Shown piece after piece: positions 41,270-48,476 of a stretch of 64,000 nt of DNA. The stretch comes from Bacilli bacterium. GTDB lineage: Bacteria; Bacillota_I; Bacilli_A; RF39; UBA660. How positions within the stretch are numbered: position 1 is the stretch's first letter; each line of letters starts with the position of its first letter. Location of the stretch: NCBI GenBank assembly GCA_016297695.1, contig JAEDGC010000002.1, positions 1-64,000 on the forward strand, given 5' to 3'. Below the pieces are notes generated by a model. The model did no database searches and was not told where the DNA came from. It saw nothing but the letters and a program-made list of their open reading frames with translations. The translations under genes were made by a program, and so were the position numbers.

Positions 41270-41653
41270 ATGGATAACAAAGAATTGTTAAAACAATTAA
41301 AAAATTGCATAGATTTATGTGATAAATTAACAAAAGAAAAAGAAGAATTAAAGATGGAATTAGAAGACCAAATAAGAGTTTCTGATGAATTAGAATCTTT
41401 ATTAAAAGAGGCAAATGATTCAATAGCATCTACTGTTGATATAATTGGTAATATAAATAAATCAGTTAATGAATTTAGAGAAGGAGTATTAATATATCAA
41501 AATTATGTAATGGCATTAATGGATGAACTATACGACAAAGTAAAACAAATGAATGAAAATCAAGAAAATAGAGAGAATGAATTAGAAATATTAAAGGAAG
41601 ATGTAGAAAAAGCAAGAGAAGAAATTATTAAACTTAATAAAGATTTAAGTTGA
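41270..41653 (+). CDS. Coiled-coil protein, 127 residues
   Basis: ATG directly follows the previous stop; TTGGAGGAAATATAG supplies the ribosome site. Almost the whole product is charged helix with heptads (QLKNCIDLCDKLTKEKEELK; MNENQENRENELEILKEDVEK), with a less charged middle. No enzymatic motif. It sits in the fibre/lysis segment and is likely a structural or assembly (chaperone-like) factor; not further recognised. Confidence 0.7.
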   Translation: MDNKELLKQLKNCIDLCDKLTKEKEELKMELEDQIRVSDELESLLKEANDSIASTVDIIGNINKSVNEFREGVLIYQNYVMALMDELYDKVKQMNENQENRENELEILKEDVEKAREEIIKLNKDLS

Positions 41654-41663
41654 GGTGAAAATA

Positions 41664-42560
41664 ATGGATAATGAAGTTGAAATATTAGGAACAACTGTTT
41701 CTACTGAAGAAAAAGAGAGAAAAAATTGGGCAATAGAACAAAATAAGATAAAGTTATTTTGGAACAAAGGATATACAGGAAAAGGAATAAAAGTTGGTGT
41801 AGTTGATACTGGTATACAATTAGACCACCCTATGTACGAAGGGAAAATAATAGGTGGTCAAAATTTCTCAAATGATGGAGCTAGTTCTTCTGATTTAACA
41901 AGTACACATTATCATGGTACAGCTGTCACATCTTTAATATGTGGAAACTATATAAATTATCAAGCTTATGGTATAGCTCCAGATTGTCAAATAATATTAG
42001 GTAAAGCAATGAATAATGCTGGCAAAGGTGATTCTACTGCTATAGCAAATGCTATATTATATTGTGTACAACAAGGAGCAGATATAATAAATTGTTCAGT
42101 TGGTTGTCTTGATGATACAAACGATTTAAAAAGAGCAGTTGATACAGCTGTTAAGAGTGGAGTATCAATTGTGTGTGCTAGTGGTAATGATGGTCATAAT
42201 GACACAGATGGAAGTGTTAGAGAGGTAAGGTATCCAGGGGCTTATGATGAAAGTATATGTGTAGGCTCTATGGATGCATATTTTAAAATATCAGATTATA
42301 GCAACTCAAATGAATTTGTTGATATAGTTGCTCAAGGTGAAGATATTATATGTGCATATCCAGGAGATAATTATGCCATAATAAGTGGTACTTCTTTTGC
42401 TACTCCTATAATATCTGGTATATTAGCTTTATTAAAACAAAAATTCAGAGTAGATTTTCAAAGAGACCCATCAGAAAGTGAATTATATGGTATGTTATTA
42501 AAATATGCTAGAGAAATAAAAGGAGTATCTAAACAAATGCAAGGGCATGGTTATCCCTGA
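41664..42560 (+). CDS. Subtilisin-like serine protease (S8)
   Basis: 298 residues. ATG 41664 is preferred over GTG 41655, because GAGGTGA is spaced for the ATG. The catalytic triad is complete: Asp in VGVVDTGIQLDHP, His in HYHGTAVTSLICG, Ser in SGTSFATPIISG. There is no signal peptide or long propeptide, as in intracellular subtilisins. The C-terminus ends abruptly with GVSKQMQGHGYP, where relatives usually continue a little. A homing endonuclease gene begins 100 bases downstream, so the tail of the gene may have been clipped by that insertion. It may mature virion proteins or act on the host surface; which is unknown. Confidence 0.88.
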   Translation: MDNEVEILGTTVSTEEKERKNWAIEQNKIKLFWNKGYTGKGIKVGVVDTGIQLDHPMYEGKIIGGQNFSNDGASSSDLTSTHYHGTAVTSLICGNYINYQAYGIAPDCQIILGKAMNNAGKGDSTAIANAILYCVQQGADIINCSVGCLDDTNDLKRAVDTAVKSGVSIVCASGNDGHNDTDGSVREVRYPGAYDESICVGSMDAYFKISDYSNSNEFVDIVAQGEDIICAYPGDNYAIISGTSFATPIISGILALLKQKFRVDFQRDPSESELYGMLLKYAREIKGVSKQMQGHGYP

Positions 42561-42594
42561 CCTTAGTATACGTAGGGAAAAAAGATTAAAATAG

Positions 42595-42623
42595 TTTACA
42601 TTTTATAATTATTATTGTATAAT
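42595..42623 (+). promoter_or_regulatory. Sigma-A promoter for GIY-YIG gene 2
   Basis: TTTACA (42595-42600), 17-base spacer beginning TTTTATAA, TATAAT (42618-42623) in TGTATAATATAAAT. Same family as the other three endonuclease promoters. Confidence 0.78.
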
Positions 42624-42661
42624 ATAAATATATTAATAATTATAAAAGGAGGGATATTAAT

Positions 42662-43615
42662 ATGGATGAAAATAAATATTATGTGTATGAATGGATTAGA
42701 CTTGATACAAATGAGCCATTTTATGTTGGAAAAGGTTGTGGAGATAGATGGAAAGATTTGACAAGAGGCAATAATAATCATTTTAATAATATAGTAAAAT
42801 CTATACCTGTAGCTGTAAATATATTACATAATAATTTAACAGAACAAATAGCATATGATTTAGAGGTTTGGTATATAAGAGAATATAGAGATATAATAGG
42901 ATATGATATATGTAATATAAATGACGGTGGAGAAGGACAAAGCTTATGTGGTGAAGCTAATGGATTTTATGGAAAATACCATACAGAAGAAACAAAGAAG
43001 GTTATAGGAGAAAAGTCAAAAGAGAGAAATCAAGGTGAGAATAATCCTTTTTATGGCAAACATCATAACGAAGAAACAAAACAAAAGATGCGTGGTAGAA
43101 ATAAATCTCAAGAAGAAATTAATAAGATGTTAGAAAGTAGAAGGAGTTATGATTATGAAAATAATCCTAAGTCTAAAAGAATAATATGTCTTAATACTCT
43201 AACAATTTATAACTGTATTAAATCAGCTATAGATGAATTTGGAACAGAAAGTATCTATAATACCCTAGGCGAAAATCCACATCAAAAATCTATTGTATAT
43301 AATGGTGAACATTATTATTTTATGTATTATGATGAATATTTAAATAGTTCAGAAGAAGAAATAAAAAATAGAATGAACTCAAATAAAGACAAGAGAGTTA
43401 TATGTCTTAACACATTAGAAATATTTCCAACGATTAAAAGTGCTAAAGATAAATATAATATTTGCTCAGTAAGTGATTGTTGTAGAGGTCGAATAAAGTC
43501 ATGTGGTAAAATAAATGGTGAAAAATTAGTATGGATGTATTATAAAGATTATTTATTATTATCGGAAGATGAAGTAAAAGATAAAATAAAAATAGCAAAT
43601 AAAAAATTAAAGTAA
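42662..43615 (+). CDS. GIY-YIG homing endonuclease with NUMOD3 and NUMOD1 repeats (free-standing)
   Basis: 317 residues, AAAGGAGGG upstream. The first 110 residues are nearly the same as the intron-borne protein at 36450 (YYVYEWIRLDTNEPFYVGKG), giving the GIY-YIG nuclease. Two NUMOD3 units follow (GFYGKYHTEETKKVIG; NPFYGKHHNEETKQKM). Two NUMOD1-type units come next (KRIICLNTLTIYNCIKSA; KRVICLNTLEIFPTIKSA). Only 13 bases separate its stop from the next structural gene, leaving no room for the 3' half of an intron. It is therefore free-standing behind the protease gene. Confidence 0.9.
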   Translation: MDENKYYVYEWIRLDTNEPFYVGKGCGDRWKDLTRGNNNHFNNIVKSIPVAVNILHNNLTEQIAYDLEVWYIREYRDIIGYDICNINDGGEGQSLCGEANGFYGKYHTEETKKVIGEKSKERNQGENNPFYGKHHNEETKQKMRGRNKSQEEINKMLESRRSYDYENNPKSKRIICLNTLTIYNCIKSAIDEFGTESIYNTLGENPHQKSIVYNGEHYYFMYYDEYLNSSEEEIKNRMNSNKDKRVICLNTLEIFPTIKSAKDKYNICSVSDCCRGRIKSCGKINGEKLVWMYYKDYLLLSEDEVKDKIKIANKKLK

Positions 43616-43628
43616 AGGGGGTGATATA

Positions 43629-45083
43629 ATGAGAATTAAAAAATTATATTTTAGCAGAACCTATAACCAATGGAAAGGCGAACCACTTTTTGTTGAAGAT
43701 GGATTAGAAAATAGTTGTTTATATGTAAGAATGTTAGATGTAAATTTTGACGAAGGTGCAGTAAATGTTGTTACTGCTGAATTTAAGGATTTAAACGGAT
43801 ATGTTCATCCAATATTAGCAGAGTGCGATTATGCTAAAAAATTAGCAATATTTCAAATACCTCTAGCTATACTTAGTAATAATGGGGTATATGAAGTTGG
43901 ATTTTCAATATCTTATAATTCAAAAGATAAAGAAGGAGGTTATATAAAAAGTGCTATTCAAACTTTTGAAATAATAGATGCTATAGAAGTAGACAATGAA
44001 GCTATTATTCAAGATGCTAATTATTCTATATTAACTGCTTTAATAAATCAGTTAGCTGGTTATAAAGTTGATACATCTATATTCCCTACTAGAGAAGAAA
44101 TGAATAAAGCAATCGAAGATAATGTTAATAAATTATCTTTAAAAGAAGTGTTAAATGCAGTAGCTAATAATGGTTATATAACATTAGAAAATTTAAATGT
44201 AATATTAAAAAATTATATAACTAAATTTGAAAGTTCAGGCTTTGCAAAACAAAGCGATTTAAATAAATTTGTCACTAATATAAAGTACATACAAGATTTA
44301 GAAAAATATGCATTAAAATCTTCATTAAATAATTTTGTAGTTAAAGAAAGTGGTAAAGGGTTAAGTACACATGATTTAACAGATGCTTTATATAGAAAAT
44401 TAGTTGATATAGATTTAAGTGATATAAAAGTTGATTTAACTGGATATGCTACCGAAGAATTTGTAATAAATAAAATATTAGAAACTCAATTAAAAGACAT
44501 AGATTTAACTATATATGCTAAAAAAGATGAACTGCCTAAGAAGTTATCTGATTTAATTAATGATACGAATTTTTTAACTGAAATACCTAGTGAATATATA
44601 ACAGAAGATAAACTACCTAAAAAAATATCTGAATTAGAAAATGATGAAGGTTATATAAAAGAACATCAATCATTAGAAGAATATGCAAAAAAAACTGATT
44701 TACATAATCATAGTAATAAAGATGTATTAGATAATATTACTCAAGAAAAAATAAATGCTTGGGATACTGGTGCTAATATAGATTTAAGTGGGTATGCAGA
44801 AAAAACAGAATTACATGAACATAATAATAAAAGCGTATTAGATAATATTACTCAAGATAATATAGATAGTTGGAATGCTAAAACAAACGAAGCTATAAAT
44901 AATGAATTAGAAGAAGTAAATGCTAATGTTACTGCTGTAGCAGATGATTTAGATAGTATGGATGGAAGAGTTTTATACTTAGAGAAACAAGAAAATAAAG
45001 CTCCTATATTATCATTTAATGATAATGGTGATTTAGTAGTAACAATAAATGGTGTAAGTAAAATATTTACACCTAAAGAATAA
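43629..45083 (+). CDS. BppU-type baseplate / fibre protein
   Basis: 484 residues, AAAGGGGGTGA upstream. Residues 1-125 read as a BppU-like N-terminal beta domain (SCLYVRMLDVNFDEGAVNV ... YEVGFSISYNSKD ... IQTFEII). Then come helical segments and repeated fibre phrases: two LPKKLSDL/ISEL units and two H-H-NK-VLDNITQ-I--W units near residues 358-420, a motif common in siphovirus fibre shafts. The C-terminus is a short beta tail. Probably docks to the baseplate and projects a receptor-binding or scaffold shaft. Confidence 0.72.
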   Translation: MRIKKLYFSRTYNQWKGEPLFVEDGLENSCLYVRMLDVNFDEGAVNVVTAEFKDLNGYVHPILAECDYAKKLAIFQIPLAILSNNGVYEVGFSISYNSKDKEGGYIKSAIQTFEIIDAIEVDNEAIIQDANYSILTALINQLAGYKVDTSIFPTREEMNKAIEDNVNKLSLKEVLNAVANNGYITLENLNVILKNYITKFESSGFAKQSDLNKFVTNIKYIQDLEKYALKSSLNNFVVKESGKGLSTHDLTDALYRKLVDIDLSDIKVDLTGYATEEFVINKILETQLKDIDLTIYAKKDELPKKLSDLINDTNFLTEIPSEYITEDKLPKKISELENDEGYIKEHQSLEEYAKKTDLHNHSNKDVLDNITQEKINAWDTGANIDLSGYAEKTELHEHNNKSVLDNITQDNIDSWNAKTNEAINNELEEVNANVTAVADDLDSMDGRVLYLEKQENKAPILSFNDNGDLVVTINGVSKIFTPKE

Positions 45084-45157
45084 TATACGGTTTATGTAGT
45101 AAAAAGTCTTATATAATATATGTAAAATATAAATTTAAAATAGAAAGGAATGGTATA

Positions 45158-46318
45158 ATGAAAACTCAAAACGGATTTACATTATTAGAAAACGCAAAAG
45201 ACGTGAGAAATTGGTTGGCTAAACAAAATGTAACTAGAACTATAACTAGATTACAAGTTCATCATATGGATGCTCCAAGTTATTCTACTTGGGAGAAAAC
45301 TGATAAAAGAGTATTCGCTGAGCCACACTTTGGAAGAACTCAATCGCTAAATGATTATGGTAAAAGAACATGGGGAAGTGGGGCTAGTGACGGACATGGT
45401 CATTATATAGCTCAACATTTCAATGTATTTCCAGATGGGAAAATTACCACTGGAAGAAATTTAAACTCAACTCCAATTGGGATAAGAGGTTGGAATACTA
45501 ATGCTATTTGTATAGAAATATACGGTAAATTTGACAAGGGTCATGATGTTATGAATGCTAAACAAAAAGAAGCAGTTATATATTTGTATGGCGAACTTTG
45601 TAAAAGATTTGATATACCTGTAAATACAAGTCATATACGTCCTCACTGCTGGTTCACAGCTGGTGGTACATATCTTGGAAAATATAATCCTTCTAGAAGT
45701 GCTAAAACTTGTCCAGGTACTAATTTTTGGGGTGTAGGATGTAGTAAAGATGGATTTGCTAAATTTATAGCAGATGTTAAAGCATATGTAAATGGTAAAG
45801 CTCCAGTAGAAGAAAAACCTAAAGAAACTAAAGTTAATAAAGAAGGAAAAGTTAATGTACCTAATTCAACATTAAATGTAAGAAAATTAGCAGATGCAGA
45901 TTCATCTAAATTAGGAGAGTTAAAAGATAATACTAAAGTTAAAATAGTTGCTACTGTTAGCAATGGTTGGATAAAAATAAAATATAAAGATGGCTATGGA
46001 TATGTTAGTGCTAAATATGTTGACGGAATTAAGGATGTTGTAGTTGAAAAACCTAAAGAAGAAGCTCCTACTAAAAAAGAAACTTATTATAGAGTAGTTA
46101 TTGGTTCTTATGGAGTAAGAGATAATGCTGTAGATGAACAAAAGAAAGCAATATCTAAAGGATATAAAGATACTTTCTTGGTGGCTGACACAGTAAATGG
46201 AGAACAATTATTTAGAGTTGTAGTTGATAGCTTTAAATCTAGAGACGATGCAGATAAACTAGTTGATGAATTAAAGAAAAAGGGATTTGACCCTTTTATA
46301 TCTATATATAAAAAATAA
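45158..46318 (+). CDS. Endolysin: N-acetylmuramoyl-L-alanine amidase with SH3 and SPOR domains
   Basis: 386 residues, AGAAAGGAATGG upstream. Residues about 20-215 form an Amidase_2/PGRP catalytic domain. Its zinc ligands are visible as His in LQVHHMD, His in SHIRPHCWF and Cys in AKTCPGTNF. Residues about 230-295 are a bacterial SH3 domain (STLNVRKLADADSSKLG ... GYGYVSAKYV), and residues about 308-386 a SPOR domain (YYRVVIGSYGVRDNA ... KKKGFDPFISIYKK), both wall-binding. It cuts the amide bond between muramic acid and the stem peptide. No signal peptide, consistent with holin-dependent release; the holin gene follows. Confidence 0.93.
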   Translation: MKTQNGFTLLENAKDVRNWLAKQNVTRTITRLQVHHMDAPSYSTWEKTDKRVFAEPHFGRTQSLNDYGKRTWGSGASDGHGHYIAQHFNVFPDGKITTGRNLNSTPIGIRGWNTNAICIEIYGKFDKGHDVMNAKQKEAVIYLYGELCKRFDIPVNTSHIRPHCWFTAGGTYLGKYNPSRSAKTCPGTNFWGVGCSKDGFAKFIADVKAYVNGKAPVEEKPKETKVNKEGKVNVPNSTLNVRKLADADSSKLGELKDNTKVKIVATVSNGWIKIKYKDGYGYVSAKYVDGIKDVVVEKPKEEAPTKKETYYRVVIGSYGVRDNAVDEQKKAISKGYKDTFLVADTVNGEQLFRVVVDSFKSRDDADKLVDELKKKGFDPFISIYKK

Positions 46319-46336
46319 TGAAAGGAATTGTTATAT

Positions 46337-46591
46337 ATGAAAGAGTTTTTAAAAAATCCTAAATTTAAAAATCCGTATTTTTATTTATCAGTATTCGCAT
46401 TAATATTTAGTGCTAGTGGAGTAGACTTTCAAACATTAACAAGTTGGCAATTGTTAGGTGAAGCATTAATGAGTATACTTAATAATCCAGTAGCAATTAT
46501 AGCAGTTATTACTGCGTTTTTAGGAATATGGAACGATAATGGGACTAAAGGGTTAGATAAACCAGTAGAAAAAGAAAAAGTAGAAGAATAA
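46337..46591 (+). CDS. Holin (phi LC3-like family)
   Basis: 84 residues. ATG 46337 is chosen because AAAGGAA is properly spaced for it; TTG 46328 is too close. The text NPYFYLSVFALIFSASGVDF, then NNPVAIIAVITAFLGIWNDNGTKG, shows two hydrophobic helices and the typical phi LC3 holin ending with a charged tail. Directly follows the endolysin and precedes the late terminator. It would form membrane lesions that release the amidase. Confidence 0.88.
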   Translation: MKEFLKNPKFKNPYFYLSVFALIFSASGVDFQTLTSWQLLGEALMSILNNPVAIIAVITAFLGIWNDNGTKGLDKPVEKEKVEE

Positions 46592-46596
46592 ACATA

Positions 46597-46631
46597 AAGG
46601 CTAGAGAACTTAATCTCTAGCCTTATTTTTT
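46597..46631 (+). terminator. Late-operon terminator between convergent genes
   Basis: AAGGCTAGAGA (46597-46607) pairs with TCTCTAGCCTT (46614-46624) over 11 bp, loop ACTTAA, followed by ATTTTTTT. It separates the plus-strand late genes from the minus-strand block and may act on both strands. Its T tract overlaps the stop of thyX. Confidence 0.9.
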
Positions 46632-47377
46632 TAATCTAATTCAAATGGTTTATCTTTTTCTTTTCCTTTTTTAATTAATTCTTCAACTTCTTTTTTAGAA
46701 GGATACGCTCCACATCCATGTCTTTCAGGACAATACATTAATGCTACACAATGAGGAACTAATAAATCTTTATATTGTGGTTGAACTTTTAATACTTCTT
46801 CTTTCATTAATTGTGCAACTTTTCTTATTGGTAAATCAGCTCTAGCACATAATCTTTTATGCATAAAATGTATTAATGCTTCTAAAGTAAATCCTATTCT
46901 TAACTTAGTTTTAACTCCTATAGGCAACATTGTTCTCATTAAATCATTGGCTGTTTCACCTTCGATTCCCATTTCATCAAAACAAGCACGATTAACTTTA
47001 TATTGAGCTTTACACATTTCTTCATATCTAATATATTGTTGTAATAATGTTTCATCTTTAACTACTTTAGGTGGAACATATATACTAAAGTTATCATCCA
47101 TATCTACATATCTTTGAGATTGACAATTTTTAAATACCCCAATTTCATGTCTCATAATTTGGTCTGCTGTAAATCTAGGACACTCTATTTCAAATTTAAA
47201 GAAATCTCCTCTAGAACCACTTGTATGTCCTTCTATCATACAAGACTTACCAACTTTTTCAGCAAATTTTTCATCTGTATCATAACATACACAAGCTATT
47301 TGACCATGATTCTTTATAAAATCTTTAACATCTTCTGCATTTAATAAAGTAACTTTAATATCATCTATTGTATACAT
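46631..47377 (-). CDS. thyX: Flavin-dependent thymidylate synthase
   Basis: 248 residues, AGGAGAGATG before ATG. The ThyX signature appears as RHEIGVFKNCQSQRY, close to the family RHRxxSxNxxSxRY but with Glu for the second Arg and one extra residue. Also seen: SGSRGDFFKFEIECPRFTADQ and the conserved RLCARADLPIRKVA near the substrate-binding end. ThyX makes dTMP from dUMP using FAD, NADPH and methylene-tetrahydrofolate. It is the last gene of an operon with dCMP deaminase, which supplies dUMP, and the dUTPase nearby does the same. Family is confident; the altered signature leaves catalytic detail open. Confidence 0.88.
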   Translation of the reverse strand: MYTIDDIKVTLLNAEDVKDFIKNHGQIACVCYDTDEKFAEKVGKSCMIEGHTSGSRGDFFKFEIECPRFTADQIMRHEIGVFKNCQSQRYVDMDDNFSIYVPPKVVKDETLLQQYIRYEEMCKAQYKVNRACFDEMGIEGETANDLMRTMLPIGVKTKLRIGFTLEALIHFMHKRLCARADLPIRKVAQLMKEEVLKVQPQYKDLLVPHCVALMYCPERHGCGAYPSKKEVEELIKKGKEKDKPFELD

Positions 47378-47395
47378 ATCATCTCTCCTATACCA

Positions 47396-47515
47396 TTATT
47401 TTCTTTTTCTTCTATTTCTTTTAGCATTTCTTTTTTTACTACTTCTTTGTACGTTGTTAACTAATATCTTAAATGAATATTTAGCTCTTTCTTGACCTTG
47501 TAATTCCATGCTCAT
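47396..47515 (-). CDS. Small very basic protein, 39 residues
   Basis: Begins with ATG overlapping the stop of the dCMP deaminase gene (TAATG), with AAGGAGATG upstream inside that gene, so the two are coupled. The product ends in a Lys/Arg-rich tail (RSSKKRNAKRNRRKRK), suggesting binding to nucleic acid or an acidic partner. It lies between two nucleotide enzymes. No family recognised; the ribosome site and tight overlap support a real gene. Confidence 0.65.
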   Translation of the reverse strand: MSMELQGQERAKYSFKILVNNVQRSSKKRNAKRNRRKRK

Positions 47516-47976
47516 TATTTATCATCTCCTTCTATATTATTATAATCTATTAACTCTATACCACTTAGTTTTGCTAATTCTTTACTCAATGGTGCATTAT
47601 AATCTTCATAATATACAACTTTTACAATACCACTGTTGATAATTGCTTTCATACAGTTTATGCAAGGGAATGTAGTTACATATAATGTAGCACCATCACA
47701 TGACACACCATTTTTAGCACATTGTAATATTGCATTCATTTCTGAGTGTACTGCGTAGCAAGTATCTAAATTCTGTCCACTTTCACTATTTTTTCTTATG
47801 CAAAATCCTTTATCGTAACAAGTATCTATACCTTTTGGAGAACCATTGTAACCAGTTGCTAATATTCTTTTATCTTTAACTATTATAGCTCCTACTTGTC
47901 TTGACAAACAACTCGAACGTTTGGCTACATCTAGAGTTACAGTCATGAAGTATTCTTCCCAACTAAGTCTTCTCAT
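47515..47976 (-). CDS. dCMP deaminase (ComEB family)
   Basis: 153 residues, AAAGGAGAG before ATG. Zinc and catalytic motifs are visible: CYAVHSEMNAI (His ligand and catalytic Glu) and TFPCINCMKAI (PCxxC). RQVGAIIVKDKRILATGYNG is the typical core strand pair. Deaminates dCMP to dUMP, the substrate of ThyX two genes downstream. Allosteric dCTP/dTTP control is known for the family but not readable here. Transcribed from the promoter at 48005-48033. Confidence 0.92.
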   Translation of the reverse strand: MRRLSWEEYFMTVTLDVAKRSSCLSRQVGAIIVKDKRILATGYNGSPKGIDTCYDKGFCIRKNSESGQNLDTCYAVHSEMNAILQCAKNGVSCDGATLYVTTFPCINCMKAIINSGIVKVVYYEDYNAPLSKELAKLSGIELIDYNNIEGDDK

Positions 47977-48004
47977 TTAATCTCTCCTTTATTCATTTAC
48001 TTAT

Positions 48005-48033
48005 ATTATACAAGAAATGTTATCAAATGTCTA
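48005..48033 (-). promoter_or_regulatory. Sigma-A promoter for dCMP deaminase-thyX operon
   Basis: On the minus strand: TAGACA (48033-48028), 17-base spacer beginning TTTGATAA, TATAAT (48010-48005) followed by ATAAG. Confidence 0.8.
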
Positions 48034-48037
48034 GTAT

Positions 48038-48391
48038 TTATCTTATTCTATTTTTAGTTCCTATTTTAACTAATTCAAATTCTTTCCTTCCAATACTTAA
48101 TCTACATTCTATAATTCTAAATTTACTATAGCTATTCATAATATCAAAATCTTCAAATTCTTCTGTTTTGATTTCTTTATAAATTTGAAAATTTGTTAAC
48201 TCCTGTAATATTTCTACAAGCTCATCCATAAATATCAAAAATTCATCTTCAGTCCATTTATCAATATCTACTCTATAACCTATTATACTAAATTCATCTT
48301 TCATACGTTTAAGTCTTTTATTAAAATTTCTTTGTTCTATTTCTATTACTTTTAGCAATAAATTTCTATCATCATTTAATTGTTCTAACAT
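48038..48391 (-). CDS. Hypothetical protein, 117 residues
   Basis: ATG at 48391 is chosen because AAAGGTGGTGA precedes it by four bases; the frame is open to 48421. Charged, mostly helical product (NLLLKVIEIEQRNFNKRLKR; WTEDEFLIFMDELVEILQEL), no Cys clusters or membrane segment, no family recognised. It has its own promoter (48413-48441) and its stop lies four bases from the next promoter. Confidence 0.72.
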   Translation of the reverse strand: MLEQLNDDRNLLLKVIEIEQRNFNKRLKRMKDEFSIIGYRVDIDKWTEDEFLIFMDELVEILQELTNFQIYKEIKTEEFEDFDIMNSYSKFRIIECRLSIGRKEFELVKIGTKNRIR

Positions 48392-48412
48392 ATAATCACC
48401 ACCTTTAAATAT

Positions 48413-48441
48413 ATTATACAATACTTTTTATAAAATGTAAA
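48413..48441 (-). promoter_or_regulatory. Sigma-A promoter for the 117-residue protein gene
   Basis: Minus strand: TTTACA (48441-48436), 17-base spacer beginning TTTTATAA, TATAAT (48418-48413). The -35 directly abuts the T tract of the upstream terminator. Confidence 0.78.
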
Positions 48442-48445
48442 GAAA

Positions 48446-48471
48446 AATCCCTAAGAAAAATCTTAGGGATT
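48446..48471 (-). terminator. Terminator after the permease gene
   Basis: ATCCCTAAGA / TCTTAGGGAT form a 10-bp stem (11 with the flanking pair) around a 4-base loop. On the minus strand TTTTTCTTT follows. It closes the operon that begins at promoter 51677-51705. Confidence 0.85.
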
Positions 48472-48476
48472 GTCAG

